From positions 3,472,001 to 3,536,000 of the forward strand of contig JAETXT010000009.1 in the NCBI GenBank assembly GCA_019188255.1: a stretch of DNA of 64,000 bases, in the 5' to 3' direction. Below, piece by piece: positions 23,745 to 36,109 of this stretch. The notes under the pieces were generated by a model. It was given only the letters and a program-made list of their open reading frames with translations, did no database searches and had not been told where the DNA came from. Source of the DNA: Verticillium longisporum. Taxonomy: Eukaryota > Ascomycota > Sordariomycetes > Glomerellales > Plectosphaerellaceae. Positions within the stretch are counted from its first letter, which is position 1. Each line of letters starts with the position of its first letter. A program made the translations under genes and the position numbers.

Positions 23745-23881
23745 AGAACAACCAAGCACGTGCGCGAGAAGCATGTGTCTGTAATAATTTCGCTGTACCA
23801 TACTTGAACACAAAAGACCCATCCCTGCATCCCTGCATCCCCTTTTCTGCGCGAATGGCCCGCCTCGCCTGTGTCTGCGCC

Positions 23882-24877
23882 CTAAATCATGGTCCCCCGC
23901 TCGAAGCTGTCCCGGATCTCGGCCGTGTACTTGTTGTAGAACCGCGACAGCTTCGAGTTGAACTGCTTGTTCTTCTCGTTGATGTACGTGACGTCGCCGT
24001 CGTCGCCGCTCTGCGCCATCCTGTCCTTGCGCTTCTTGAGGCGCGCCTCCTCGGCCTGGCGCAGGTCGTCGACGAGGCGGTCAATGTTGGCCTTGTCGGG
24101 CTTGTTCTGGGCAAAGCCCGTCGAGTCGGCCGTCGAGTAGAACGACCCGTCCTTGTCGACGGCGATGAGCTCGCCGTCCTCCGTCTCGACAATGTCGAGG
24201 CCGCCCGACGCGGCGGCGCGCTCGACGGCGGCCATCTTGTCGCGCTCGTACCGGTCGAGGTCGGGCGCCATGTTCTTGACCTGCCGCTTGTAGACCTTGT
24301 TGCTGGCGGCGCGGTAGTCGGAAAAGGCATTGTTGTCGCGCGCCGCGTCCTTCTTCTTGACGCGCTTGTCCCACTTTTCCGACTCGTCGACCGTCCAGTC
24401 CCAGGCGCGCTTGCGCTCAAAGTCGCCGCCGGCGTCCTCGACGTCGGCGCGTAGGAGCTTGTGCGAGGCGATGGCCTGCCGCCGGTGGATGGCCGTCAGC
24501 TGCGACGGGTCGGCGGCGAGGCGCTGCGACTCGAGCGTCGCCTCTTTGAGGTTCGAGTCCGACGACGACTTGGCGCGGGCTTGCAGCGCCTTGAACCGCG
24601 CCATGCGGTCGGCGGCCTTGGAGGCGGGGTTGATCGGGGTCGCTGCCGGCGTGTCTGAGTCGGCCGCGGCCTCTGCTGTGGGTGGTGGTGGTGGTGGTGC
24701 CGCTGCCGAGGGACCTGCTTGTGTGGTTTCTTCGGCCGGCGCCGCGTCTTCTTGTGAGGGCTCGTCTTGGGTGGCGTCTGTGGTGTTGGTCGCGGGCTGT
24801 TCGGCTGGGACGTCGGCGTCGAGAGCCTTTTCTGCCTTGGCGGCGGCGGCCGTCTTTCTCTTCTTTGCGGGCGGCAT
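23882..24877 (-). CDS. SYF2: Pre-mRNA-splicing factor SYF2
   Basis: SYF2 is part of the Prp19/NTC complex of the spliceosome. A single exon of 331 residues. The N-terminus (1-85) is Ala/Glu/Pro-rich and disordered, starting with a basic MPPAKKRKT signal. The SYF2 domain then runs to the end: RMARFKALQAR, SHKLLRADVEDAGGDFERKR, WDWTVDESEKWDKR, NNAFSDYRAASNKVYKRQV, RLVDDLRQAEEARLKKRK and the terminal FNSKLSRFYNKYTAEIRDS. It lies tail to tail with COQ11, with about 200 bp between stop codons. Confidence 0.95.
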   Translation of the reverse strand: MPPAKKRKTAAAAKAEKALDADVPAEQPATNTTDATQDEPSQEDAAPAEETTQAGPSAAAPPPPPPTAEAAADSDTPAATPINPASKAADRMARFKALQARAKSSSDSNLKEATLESQRLAADPSQLTAIHRRQAIASHKLLRADVEDAGGDFERKRAWDWTVDESEKWDKRVKKKDAARDNNAFSDYRAASNKVYKRQVKNMAPDLDRYERDKMAAVERAAASGGLDIVETEDGELIAVDKDGSFYSTADSTGFAQNKPDKANIDRLVDDLRQAEEARLKKRKDRMAQSGDDGDVTYINEKNKQFNSKLSRFYNKYTAEIRDSFERGTMI

Positions 24878-25626
24878 GGTGGGGTTTGCAGGTGGTTATT
24901 GTGGTTTCGTGCTTGAAAAGCGGTCTCGGTTGATCGGGTTGGTCTGGGAGGTGCAGCGCAGTCGAGATGGGGGTGAGGTTGGCGTGGTTGGTAAAGTTGA
25001 TGCTCTGGGAGGATGATGCAACGGGCAGAGGCTTTGCGTGAAGTTTGGCTCCACCATGAGGGCCCTCGCTTAAGCGCATGTATCGGGGCGACCAGCCACA
25101 TCCGAGTTTCGTGCTTCAAGTTGAATAACAATCGTGCAAAGTTTAGCCACAGCGCTGTCGGATGTGATTTCCTCGATCCTCGAGTTTATCATTATATATG
25201 AGTGCCCAAGCCGTGGAGGCCGTTGCTAGGAAAATTCAGACGACATCCAAAATATGCACATGGCCAATGAAGGAAGTTCCAGTACATACATAGCTCACCT
25301 TACAGGGCAAACAGCAGCGGGCCCTCCAGCGGGTCTCCCCGCGTTTTCGTCTTTCCTAGTGCTCCGGTTAGTGGATCCAGTGGCTCTCGCCGCCAAGGTG
25401 GCTCGTGCCGCCACCTCTCATCTCATCTCATGCGCCTGCCTCGTGTCGTCTGGCGCCTCAACCTCTGGCCCAGTATCTTCTTCCACCTCGTCTTGCCCTA
25501 GCTCAGTTCATGCTTCAAAACCCTCGGTTCAATTTCGCCCCGGGATCCCTGATGCTGGATCACGAATAAGGACACCTTGACATCCTGGGCTCACGCCCGC
25601 CCCCCCCTACCCGCCTCTTCAGCCGC
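24878..25626. other. Divergent intergenic region
   Basis: Promoter region of SYF2 and the unknown gene to the right. It may hide a short 5' exon of the latter, since that gene shows no ATG. Confidence 0.45.
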
Positions 25627-26856
25627 GTGCTCCCCGCGCCAGCCGCCATCCCTCACATCTCAACGGCTCCCATTCACACATCTGCACCCTGCCACGCCCA
25701 ACGGATCTATCCAACAAACTACACGCCAAAAGGCATCGGTCTATCTCCCATCAAACCCCGCAAGCCGGCGCCGCCACCCCCGGGCTGGACCCCCTTCGCC
25801 ATCTCCAACCTGCTCCTCGATCTCGACGCCTACGAGAGCCGCTACGTCCGCCCCTACGATGACGCGGCCGACGACGCCCGTCAAAGGGCCGCCTGGGCCG
25901 CGAACCCGACCCGCGACGCCCTCAAGCAGGCAGCCCGCGACTTCTCCCCCGAGTTCCGCCGCGCCAACTTTCTCTTCGCCGAGGCCCACGGCGCGAGGTC
26001 CTCGCGCAAGTGGCGCGTCGGCGAGCTCGACCTCTTCGCCGGCGCTCTGCTGGGCGTCCGGCCGGCGAAAGAGGGCGCCCAAGCGTCGCCAGGAGCCGCG
26101 GCAAAGAGCCCGTCGGCCGTCGAGGAGCTCGCCATTGTCGTCAGGCAAAACGCCATTCCCTCGAGCGCCGCGCAGGGCGAGCGCCTGCTTGAGTGGCTGC
26201 TCCACCGCCAGGCGCAACTCGACGAGACGCTGCCGCCTGACGCAGTCGCTCTCGAGAGCCGCATCGAACCGCGCGAGACGACAAAGCTTGATGCTGAGAC
26301 GGGCGGTAGCAGCGCCAACGCCGGCCAGCAGCGGCCTGAGTGGTCGGGCTTCTTGTCATGGAAGAGGCTCGTCACAGCAATTTTACAGACGGAGACGGGA
26401 GTCGCCATCCTCGCCAAGAGAAAGGAAGAGCTGGCGAGGACGATGGAAGGGTTGCTGACGCCCGAGAATGCACTGGACCAGCTCGTCTTCCTCAACAACC
26501 TGCATGCGAGGTTTCATGCCGACGGCGTCGAGCTGGGCCTTCACCTCTGCGGCGCAGGACTTGTGCTGGCCGCCGAGGCTCGACAGGGACGCGCGCTGAC
26601 GCGCTATCTCAGCCTTGGTGCTGGCAGTGGCTACTGGCGAGCATCGACATCGAGGGAGGGGGCATCGGCCGCGATTCCGGATCTGATGCTGCAGAATCTG
26701 AGGGCTGTGCTCGTCAAGGCCGATGATGGCAGCATTTCATTCGACGGCAGCGCATCGAAGCTTCTGGTGGCACTCGATAGCGACGCCGCCGTTGCTGGTT
26801 CTTCCATAGAGCAGCTCGCGCCCGCAGGCCGCCAGCCGCAGGCAGCGAGTTCATGA
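25627..26856 (+). CDS. Hypothetical protein, about 400 residues, start not located
   Basis: A long, GC-rich, coding-like frame of about 409 codons. It opens after TAA at 25567-25569 but contains no ATG before the MEGLLT segment far downstream, so the first exon probably lies upstream. The CT-rich tract ending CCTCTTCAG just before 25622 is a plausible 3' splice site. A frameshift at the C run around 25601-25607 is the alternative. Recognisable stretches are PPPPGWTPFAISNLLLDLDAY, a Ser-rich linker, WSGFLSWKRLVTAILQTE, LDQLVFLNNLHARFHADG and LHLCGAGLVLAAEA. The N-terminus is poor in acidic residues and could be a mitochondrial presequence. No family recognised. Confidence 0.6.
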   Translation: MLPAPAAIPHISTAPIHTSAPCHAQRIYPTNYTPKGIGLSPIKPRKPAPPPPGWTPFAISNLLLDLDAYESRYVRPYDDAADDARQRAAWAANPTRDALKQAARDFSPEFRRANFLFAEAHGARSSRKWRVGELDLFAGALLGVRPAKEGAQASPGAAAKSPSAVEELAIVVRQNAIPSSAAQGERLLEWLLHRQAQLDETLPPDAVALESRIEPRETTKLDAETGGSSANAGQQRPEWSGFLSWKRLVTAILQTETGVAILAKRKEELARTMEGLLTPENALDQLVFLNNLHARFHADGVELGLHLCGAGLVLAAEARQGRALTRYLSLGAGSGYWRASTSREGASAAIPDLMLQNLRAVLVKADDGSISFDGSASKLLVALDSDAAVAGSSIEQLAPAGRQPQAASS

Positions 26857-28671
26857 ATCAATGAATCAAGCAGATGGGCTCCGCGTGAAACGAGCAGAAG
26901 AGAGCAATATACCCCCTCATCGCATTGGTTGCCCTACGGATGGACCCTCCAGCAACTGCTTTCTGTATTTCTGCCTAGCCGAGCCGAGCGGCGTGGCTGT
27001 ACATGTGTGATGATGCATGGTGAAGGGACCCCAGCCGACTGGAAGAACTGGAAGTCTCCAAATGAACCACGATGTAGCTCGGCTCCCTCCCTTTTCTTTT
27101 CTTTTCTTTTCTTCTTCGTCTTTCTCTGCCCTGCCCACACTACCACATCATTGCCGACAGTCCCAGCGATATCTCACAACCAGATCTCTCACAGAAACAA
27201 CCCAGCCAGACCCCATCGATCTCCACCGTGGACCTTGCAGAAAAGCCTGGCAGCGGCGTCACACGGACAGTATCACAAGCATGTTTTCTCATCAGCCCTG
27301 CCAGGTCATCACGGCGATCCAGCGAACGACGTCTGACGGACAACAAGTGAGCTTCGACCCCTCCCCACCCTCTTCTCACACGAACAGCTGCAACCTGTCG
27401 GAGAAAAGCCACACCAGCGGCAAGCTGAAGTGCCGTGCCGAGCCTCGCGATTGGTCCCAGCCAGCAGCCCGGCAGCGATAGGGCTCATTTGCTTCGCCAG
27501 ACATGATTCCTGTGATCTGGTCTGGTCTGGTCTGGTCGGGTCCTGGTGAATCGGCATCCCCTCGAAGCCCGCCCTCAATTCTTCGTATCCCGCCCCAGGA
27601 CCTTGGGCTCCGTTCGTCTGGTCGCTGTCGCTTGCCGAGCATGGACTCCTCGCCCCTTTCAATCACACTCCCAACCCTGGCTTGTACGACGTGGGCGCTC
27701 TCCCCCCCCTCGGCTGCCTGCTGCGTACATTGAGCAAAGACTTCCGGTCACTGCACGATAAGAGCTGCGCTCAGAGCACTGAGAATACCATGATTAATCC
27801 TGTCCATATCCACTCGCCTCGCACCATTCTTCGTTAGCGGGACGTTCCGCCGTTCATCGTCGTGCCATGAAGTGACGGCCTGTCGGGACAGACACAGGTC
27901 TTTTCGTCCTCGTTTCCTCCTCCTCAATAGCTCGCTGCCGTCCTCTCGGGGGCCCTGTCTCCCAAAGCCGCCATGCATGGCCGCCGGCAGTTCGTCCGTT
28001 TCAGCGTGGCGTAGGGCGCCCTAGACAGGGCCATCGATACCCTCCACATTGCTCCTACCCCCCGGTCTCGTCGTCGAGCACAGCAGAACGATAGACAGCG
28101 AAGCCGCTTTCTTGGCGTCGTGGCGCTCAACCCGGCGAGAGAGGAGGGAGGGGGCCAGAAGCACCTCTACTGACCTCCCCAGCCCAGCTCGTCACCCGGT
28201 CCTATCGCGTACGGTCTTCGTCTGGTCTGGTTCCGCGGGTCCCCCGAGTGCAGCACGTTAGGCCTGCCTGTCCTCCCGTCTCGTGGTCGGCCGCCCTACG
28301 ACGATCGATCTTCACTGCCCACCCCTTACCATTCCCCCCCCTTCCACGACCAGTCCTGTTCCCGTCGAGTCGTCCACTGGCGGTAAGCCATCTTCTATCC
28401 TCATATGCAGCCACGAGTCCTGTCGTCTGCTCGATTCACACCCAAGCCCGAGAGTCTGAAGTTTCGTCTTTCCTCCTCCCTCCCTCCCTCTTCACATTCG
28501 TCTCCGTGGGCACATCCACCAACCACCTCCAACGCGAACCAGACGGAGAACCAAAACTACATCGTCTGTCGTTCCTGTGTCTAGAGAGCAAGTGCGAGTC
28601 CCAAAAGAAAACAAAAGAGTAGGAAACCACAGCAAGAATGTCCGCCTGACGGAACCTATTCCGGCACGACA
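26857..28671. other. Intergenic region, about 1.8 kb
   Basis: Contains a CTTTT tandem stretch (27091-27112) and a TCTGG tandem stretch (27516-27539). The last 500 bp are pyrimidine-rich and fit the leader of the kelch gene. No gene recognised. Confidence 0.5.
27516..27539. repeat. (TCTGG)n short tandem repeat
   Basis: Four to five TCTGG units, the last one altered to TCGGG. Confidence 0.8.
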
Positions 28672-31076
28672 ATGAGCACGCCCACTCTTCGTCTGAGCCT
28701 GCCCACAGCAGGGCACGCTCCGTCTCCGTCATCTCGCACAAACCCGTCCGGGAGGCACGCTCTCGCCTCCTCATCCTCACAGCGCTGCGCCGCATCTGCA
28801 ATCCGGACGTCGTCGCTGGTCCTCTCGTTTCTGCTGCTCCTCTTTGTCCAGCCGTCTGCGCAGCAGAGATCCCGTGAGCGACTTTTGCCGACGCTTCGGG
28901 CACCAGACGGCCGTCGTTGACGATAAGCTCTTCATCGACGGAGGCATCCTGAATTGGAGCCCTGTGGCTGGCAATTACACGAGTACGTTTGCCTGGGTCC
29001 CCCATCGTCCTCAGACGCCGGCTGTGGTGCGCTTCGCTGTCAAAGCCGTTCCACGGCGTCAAGTTTCATCTGTACATGACTGACACCACGTCCGACAGAC
29101 ACATGGCTGCTCTACCAGGACCTCACCGAGGTCGCCGAGTCGGGCATGCCACAGCTGCACGCAAACCTCAGCAAGAACGCGACGATCCCGAGCGTCCACG
29201 GCGGCGCGCTGTGGGGCGACGACGTGAACAAGAGAATCTACCTCTTCGGCGGTGAGTACCTCCAGGACGCCCCGTCAGCGCACTTTGAGCTCTTCGCCTA
29301 CGACATCCTCCACGATCAATGGGACGCCCTCGGCCCGCCGCTCAGCCGCGACATCCGGAGCGCGAGCTACGGCGCCGGCGTCGCCGTGTCGAGCCGCGGC
29401 GAGGGCTACCATTTCGGCGGCTGGCTCAGCAACGCCTCGGTTCCCGATTGGGGCGCCGGCCCGCCCGTCGCCATAACGGGGCTCGTCCGGTACTCGATGG
29501 ACTCGAACGAATGGGCCAACGTCACGGGTCCGGACGCGATCCGGCGCGCCGAGGGCGCCATAGTGTACATCCCCGCCGGCGACGCCGGCATGCTGGTATA
29601 CCTCGGCGGCGTGCAGGATCTGTACCAGTACGGGACGACCACGGCGCAGCCCATGGACGAGGTGTTTCTGTACGACGTGCTGAGCAGCAAGTGGTATACC
29701 CAGGAGACGACGGGCACGACGCCGGAGAGGAGGAGGCGCTTCTGCGCTGGCGTGACCTGGGCGGAAGATCAGTCCTCGTATAACATGTGAGTGCCAACCT
29801 AGCCCTTGACTCTGCTGTCTGTTCGATGAAAACACTCGAATCTCCGGATCTTCGAGACTGACAGGGTCACCCAAGATATCTCTATGGCGGAGCTCCGCCG
29901 CCCGAAGACGAGCCCGGCGCCGGCTTCGACGACCTCTACATCTTGTCCATGCCCTCGTTCACCTGGATCAAGATGTATCCCAATTCCACCGATACGGGCG
30001 ACTTTCCGCACCACTCCCTGTCGTGCAACATGGCGCCCGGCGGCGCCCAGATGCTCATCATCGGCGGCAGCTTTCCCACGACGCAGGACTGCGACACGCC
30101 GGGCCAGTGGGGCACGCACAATGCCGACCTCGGCCGCCAGAACAACAACAGCAGCCCCTGGGAGCTCTTTGCCCCGAACAAGACGTCGTACGCCGTGCCC
30201 ACCGACATAATCTCCGTCATCGGCGGCGCAGCCACTGGTGGTGCCACCAAGACGGCGCCGGCGTCCGGATTCGGGCACCGCGACCTGGCCGTGCTCATGA
30301 CGCGCAAGGCGGACGTGGCGGCGCGGACGCCAACGCGGGACGTTGAGCGCGGCGCCGACGGCGATGGAGGAGCGGGTTCGGCACCGGTCCTGCCGACGGG
30401 TACTATTGTCGGCATTGCGCTCGGCGGCCTCGCTCTCCTCGCGGCGCTGTTCGCAGGCGGCTGCTGCATCGCTCGGCGCCGCAGGGCGAAGCGGAAAGCG
30501 CAGTTCCAGCAGGCGGTGGCGCCCTACCACGCCCCGACGTCCGAGATGGCGTGGTCTCCTACCCAGACGACGACCTTTTCGTCGAGCCCTTCGCCCCACG
30601 TGCAGGTCCTGTCTCGACCGCAGACCGTTCCGCCATATGTCGGGCCGCCCGTCGAGCTGCCGTCTGATACTGGGCAGAGGCAGTACCAGCCTGGGTACTT
30701 TGCCGAGCAGGCGTCTCCGCAGCACCAGCACGTGCAGACGTCGATGCCAGCGCACGAAGTCAACGGGTTGCCCAAAGCCGACGTCGCGTGGGTGCCTCAC
30801 GTCAGCATGGTGCAGGTCTCACCAGGCCATCAGCGGAGCGCGACGACTACGGGCGTCAGCCCGATGCACTCGCCCGGCCTACAGCCCGGGCAGCAGCAGC
30901 ACTTACAGCAACAATATCAGCAGCAGCAGCAGCAGCAGCAGCGCCAACAGTACAGTCCCGCCACACCAGGCAGTGAACAGTCGCTGAGTAACGGCTTGCC
31001 ACGGGACTCCAACTCGGCGTGGTCCGAAGGCGACGGCGGCATGAGCCCTCGACACGAGACCTACTATCATCGGTGA
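28672..31076 (+). CDS. Kelch-repeat single-pass membrane protein, one frameshift
   Basis: Probably a cell-surface or secretory-pathway protein with an extracytosolic beta-propeller. Exons 28672-28982, 29099-29786 and 29876-31076. The total is one base more than a multiple of three, matching a shift near 28867 where ...QPSAQQ must continue as DPVSDFCRRFGHQTAV; the corrected length is about 732 residues. A hydrophobic signal (SLVLSFLLLLFVQ) lies unusually late, at residues 48-60. Kelch-like blades follow (KLFIDGGILNW, RIYLFGGEYLQD, GMLVYLGGVQDLY, IYLYGGAPPPED, QMLIIGGSFPTT). A membrane helix (GIALGGLALLAALFAGGCC) and basic stop-transfer RRRRAKRK come next. The cytosolic tail has a Q-rich run (about 30892-30950). 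Function unknown. Confidence 0.85.
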
Positions 31077-32183
31077 CGTGTTGCACCAGGGGCCGGCTTT
31101 CGCGCCAAGTATGTCACATCGACCGACGTCGTCTCATCATGTCGCCTGGATGGCATCAGAGCTCGCTATTCCCGCGTCTTCAGTCACGTTTTCCAGCGGG
31201 TGTATCTGTATCGGTAGACGAAGCGGCCCGATGTGGTCATTTTAGTCTTGACTGCGTTTTCTGTGGGAATCCATTTCTGGACACCTCCACCACGGACCCT
31301 GTCGAACTTTACCCGTAGGCGTGTCATATTGGTGCTAGCGATGCGGTGTGTCGCCATGATCGTGAGGTGTGCGAGGGGGATGGATGGCGTCAACGATCGG
31401 TTCGTAACTTATAGTCTCGGTTCGCCATCAATCGAAATTTTTCACCCCGCCCACCCCAGACGTGCAGTGTGAGCCCCAATGGACGGCTTCTAGGGTCGAT
31501 GACGGAAGCCCCGGGTACGCTCGCGTGACGCTGCTCCCGCATCGCAGAATTTCCCCTGAAAAGCACGCAATGAGCTACCACTCGGTTCCGTCCACAGCCC
31601 GCCGACGCCTTACTAGGTTCCTGCAGATGCGAAGTCTGGGGTAGCTGGAGCCTCTTGATCGACCTGAAGTTTGTGGTTCAAGGACCACTTCGGTGTGTCT
31701 GGTGATGAATGTCTTCTAGTCTGGGCCCTAGAACTCTTGTTGTGCAGGCATGGAGACCCGACAATAACTCTCGTTCACCGTGAGCGAACCCGTACGCCAG
31801 CTCTTGGTAATATAGTTGCAGAGGCACTGCACGCTCCAGAGCCGTGGGGGTCAGCTTCCCTGACTGACCCCTTGGATGAATCGCTTTGCACATGAATGCC
31901 CTACGAATAGCTGGAACCCTTTGGATAACTGAGTAACATGAAGCCACATCAGGTAGGTATCTGCAGCTCCGGGGTGGAGAAGACGAATATACCGCCTGAA
32001 AATCAAATTACATTGCATTCTGGATCGTGCTTTGACGTCTTCCTTCTTGATACAATTGATTGTGGCAGCAACCTGACATACTGGATGTCAAGTTGGATAG
32101 GTACTCAACAGAAACATGGCCTGCACAGTAGAGACTGTGAATGGGATATGTATATAATTTGGATAGCGCATTATCAAGCAGTC
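31077..32183. other. Intergenic region left of tRNA-Arg
   Basis: No coding sequence, strong repeat or other RNA was recognised. Confidence 0.5.
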
Positions 32184-32281
32184 GGCCGCGTGGCCCAATG
32201 GCAAGGCGTCTGACTACGAATTGATGTTTTCGAGCATTTGATGTTATCAGGAGATTGCAGGTCCGAGCCCTGCCGTGGTCA
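32184..32281 (+). tRNA. tRNA-Arg (anticodon ACG) with a 26-nt intron
   Basis: The 7-bp acceptor stem pairs 32184-32190 (GGCCGCG) with 32274-32280 (CGTGGTC), two pairs being G-U. The D arm reads TGGCCCAATGGCAAGGC. The anticodon stem TCTGA pairs with TCAGG (32247-32251). Anticodon ACG is at 32216-32218. The intron, 32220-32245, sits at the canonical position one base after the anticodon. The T arm is GCAGG-TCCGAGC-CCTGC. A T5 stretch at 32287-32291 can end Pol III transcription. ACG would be read as ICG after deamination and decodes the CGN box. Confidence 0.9.
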
Positions 32282-32286
32282 ATTTC

Positions 32287-32291
32287 TTTTT
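32287..32291 (+). terminator. Pol III terminator of tRNA-Arg
   Basis: A run of five T six bases after the discriminator base; a preceding TTT is interrupted by one C. Confidence 0.6.
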
Positions 32292-35200
32292 GCTACATTT
32301 CACGATCAACTCGACTGTTCCTTTTGGGCACTGTGACCTACCCACCAGAACTGGGGCACCATAAATCAAACGAGTATACGGCACGAGTATGCGGCATATG
32401 ATGCGTGAGGGCCTTGGCAGGCATTGACGACTGTTTCACCGCAGCTGTCAAGTGTTCTAGACCAGTTCTATCCTCAGCGGTAGTGATTTCGGTGGGTGTA
32501 GGGGATCCAGGAGGCTTCACCCACACCGGTGCTGATCTCAAGGGATCGACGTGAAAATGTACCGCAATCGCGATAAACACCCGGGTGCCATGGCGGCAGG
32601 CAGCGGGCGAGGGTCCTCGTACGCCGAAGGGTGGGTGGGTGCCCCGCTCCCAGGGAGGAGCTCTTGTGACCATTTCGACGATAAGGAATGAGTAGGTAGA
32701 TTGGAAAGTCGCCCGCACCGAGGCCGCAAAGCTCGACACCCAATGACGCACTCTGAAGTTGATGTTTCTTCGGTGGCTTGCTGCTTGAAGATCCACGGCA
32801 ACGACGATGACAGTATCGCGTGAAAGTTCTGATGCCAAGGATTGTAGCTAGACTGGGGTAAGAAGCGACGTGATCAAGTAGATAGCATGAAGCTGTTCCA
32901 TATGCCAACTAATGCCGCGTGCCTGGCCATACATCCGTTTACTGTGCAGCTTATCGCACAACAGCGCTTATTGCTATGGCGGCGACAGCGGCTCTTAAAC
33001 ATTCTCCAGCGTCGTATTGGCCTGCCGTTCATGAGCATAGCTTCATGGTTCGTCAGTGGCAGAATGTTCTTATCTTGCAGGGCCCGCATGGAACTGCTGC
33101 TGTTAACATCCGTTGCAACCAACGTGCCCCTGAGGACCAACACAAGGTACCTAACCCGAAGCTATCCGGTCGCTTCTCACATTGGGCGTCACTATCAGTC
33201 TGTGCCCAAGAGTACCAGGCTCAGAATATCGTGGGCGACCTCGACCTCAATGGTCATCGGAGCAATGTGCACACAGTCCAGCGTGGGCTGTCCGTGCTCA
33301 CCCTTCAGCGCTACATGTGAGCCTCTCAGGGTGTTGAGTTTAGGTCACCTGGATGGTGCAACATGGTGCAACCTGCGACTGGAAGTCATCCAAGCCCCTA
33401 CTGTACCATGTACAGCTTAGCCCAGACAGCCATATATTCTCGGATACGACCCTAATGGTGTGGTCGTTTGTTTCAAGCGTGGGGTGAGGTGTGTGCTGGT
33501 CCTCCAAGCTGGTCGGGGAGGAACTTAACGTCGACAGCTAGGAAAGCTTCACAGGCAGCTGCCAGCGACCTAAAACAGCAAGCCGAAGCATAGAGAGTGG
33601 GGGATTGGCACGCTCGGCGATGTGGTCTGCCACCGCAGCGGCATCAGAGGGACGCAATGCTCGCACCCTGATTCGGATCTCCCGCATAGCCATTGCATGA
33701 ATGCAACCCTCTGTCCCAGCCTGAAAGTGTGATGCAGGCGCTGTAAGCTGAGTGGGGAACGCATCGAACCAGCATGGAACAGCCAGCGTCTGGTTGCCCC
33801 CGCCCCTCATCCTCATTTGTACTTGAACCAACGGGTGATGGATGCCCACGGAAAGTGGTTGCTGCGCTTGATTATGCCAACTGTAGGCGAGCCCCCACGA
33901 AATCCTGCCATGGCCGCAATTTCGGCCAAGCCCAAACCGATGACGTGCCTCTGCCGGTGAAATCCGTCAACATGGTAATTTTGGCGAAGGTGGACGTAGA
34001 TTAATTGGCATTGCACAAGTCGACACGATTTACGTCCAGTGGATTCGCGATAGTGGCAGCTGTTAGAGTGCGGAGCGATGTGTGATGCGAGTCCGCATAC
34101 CCAACCAAAGGTACATATTTGTCGGCGGCAAGTCCGTTGTAGCCCTTTTATCGCCCAACAGCCAGGCAGACGCACCTGACGAAGCGATGGCGCCCGTCGG
34201 TGCCGCTGACTATGTGACGCTTTGGACAGAACGTCATGGACCGGCATACGTGTTGCCAGGAAACATCGGATGAGTGATGTCGGTAGATACGCCATACCGC
34301 GCCATCGAGGTGTCACTTGTATGGGCGGAATGGTCTACTTGGACCGATGATACCTACCGAAGTCCCGAAACACACAGTCGGACATGTTTCCTTTTCCTTG
34401 CCGTGCTGTGAGCCTGCTATCGCAATAGGTCACCAGGGTCGAGCCGGTCAGGGTTCGGCGGCGGCGTCGATCGCATGTCGGTCCGTAGACGAGACACCGA
34501 GTCACCGTAGTTGGCCGATACGCGTGCGGATCTCCAGTTCGGCGGCACAAGCTTCGTGGCTCAGTCCGTCTCGGCACTTTGATTGTGCCGACGCGCAGTG
34601 GGGCCAACGCACCCATGGTGGTGGATGAGGTGAGCGGCGGGCGTGGGTTCAGGGTCAATCACACCATAAAACTGGAGCTCGGGTTCGCGGCCGACAATTG
34701 TTGCAGCAAATGCTGGTCCACGGAGCAAAGCAGAGGGCCTTGAGAGCCCAGAATGTCGAACGTTCGATATTGACACCAGCTAGGACGCGGTACCTTGATG
34801 GGGCGGCCAGGAGAAAAACAAAGGAAGGATTACGAAACACGATGGAGCCCATACGGGTTACGTAGTGCATTACGATGGTCTGAACGTTGACGACGATCTG
34901 GAGCTTGTCCATCGTGATGACGGGGACCAGACGGCGTGAAATGGATGCCAGGTGATGGGTGCCAGGTCAAGCGGGGCAAGTGGGTGTTTGGTGGCTCAGG
35001 TCCAGACAACGCGGCGTGCATCATGTGCCTGTGCTGGCCATGAATGTCGAATGGTACCGGTACCTGGATGTAGCGTAGCCTGCGTTTCCCGGCATGCGTT
35101 ATGTCGACTTGGTATGCCTCTTGGTAACCTGACTGTTGTGTCAGGAGAGGCTCGCGTGTGAGGGTCATGGAGCGAGATCATGATGGCTTGTCCATGAGGA

Positions 35201-36068
35201 ATGAGAAGAGAAAGATATTTGCTGCCTAGAACTGAATGGATGCCTACCTTATCTTGCTTAGGACATGGGAAAGTGCAACTGTTGGGGTCGTGACTTCCCA
35301 GCGTACCGTGAACCCCCTCCCGACGTGTCGCCCGCTTGCCTTAGGTAGGTAGGTACCTACCTGACCAGGTGGTAGATAGATAGATGCCTCATGATGGCGG
35401 GCAGGCACGATGCAGCAGGAACAGGCAGGCAGGGCAGGGCCATGAACCCCTGCTGACCCTGACGCCTTCCCTCCAGCACACCCTCCCCTCCCCCCTCCCT
35501 CGTCCCCTGCTTTTCCCTGCTATCACATCGCCATGCCTTTATTCGTCTTTTTACCCGTCCGAGGCTTCCCATACCAAGTATGCATCCCACCTTTGCCCAC
35601 CTTGCCTCCTCCTCAGCTCGCTCGACATTGCCCATCATCCCACGCAAGACGCAGCCTCTCAAGCACCCCGCCTTCTGCCAGGAACAGGGGTCGGTCAGCC
35701 AGCCAGCCTAGAACGCCGAGGCGATTGCGATGAGGTGCTTGGCTGTGATTCCGTCTTCTGCCCCTCTCCAGAACCTATATCTGGCAGGCCTTCCCCTGGG
35801 AGCTCTCTGTCGTCAAACTACGAGCATGAACTCGCGTGCTGTCCACCAAGGCCAGAACACATTCTTGGTGCTGTATGCGAGCCCCATCTGATCTGATTCT
35901 GCTCAGTCAATCTCGATCGAGGGACGAAATACAACACTATCACACGTCACGCACGAAATAGGCGGCTCCATCCTGCTTTGATTAGTCTGCCCTCAAAAGC
36001 CTCACTTGGGGTTGGTAGCGTTCATCAACAAAGTCGGTGAGGAAAGGAAGACTCGGGACTGCAGAGCC

Positions 36069-36072
<4 letters not shown>

Positions 36073-36107
<35 letters not shown>
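36073..36107. repeat. (AC)n microsatellite
   Basis: About 17 uninterrupted AC units. Confidence 0.97.

Positions 36108-36109
<2 letters not shown>

Noticed and set aside
29799..30800. 333-codon minus-strand ORF within the kelch gene
   Set aside because: Antisense shadow; no domain and overlaps a splice-supported gene.
28672..31076. Galactose oxidase
   Set aside because: The kelch blades are present, but the copper-ligand and Tyr-Cys motifs were not seen, and the protein has a membrane helix and a Q-rich tail.
32887..33420. 177-codon plus-strand ORF in the tRNA-ECL1 interval
   Set aside because: Composition unlike neighbouring genes and no recognisable motif; overlapping ORFs in other frames of similar length.
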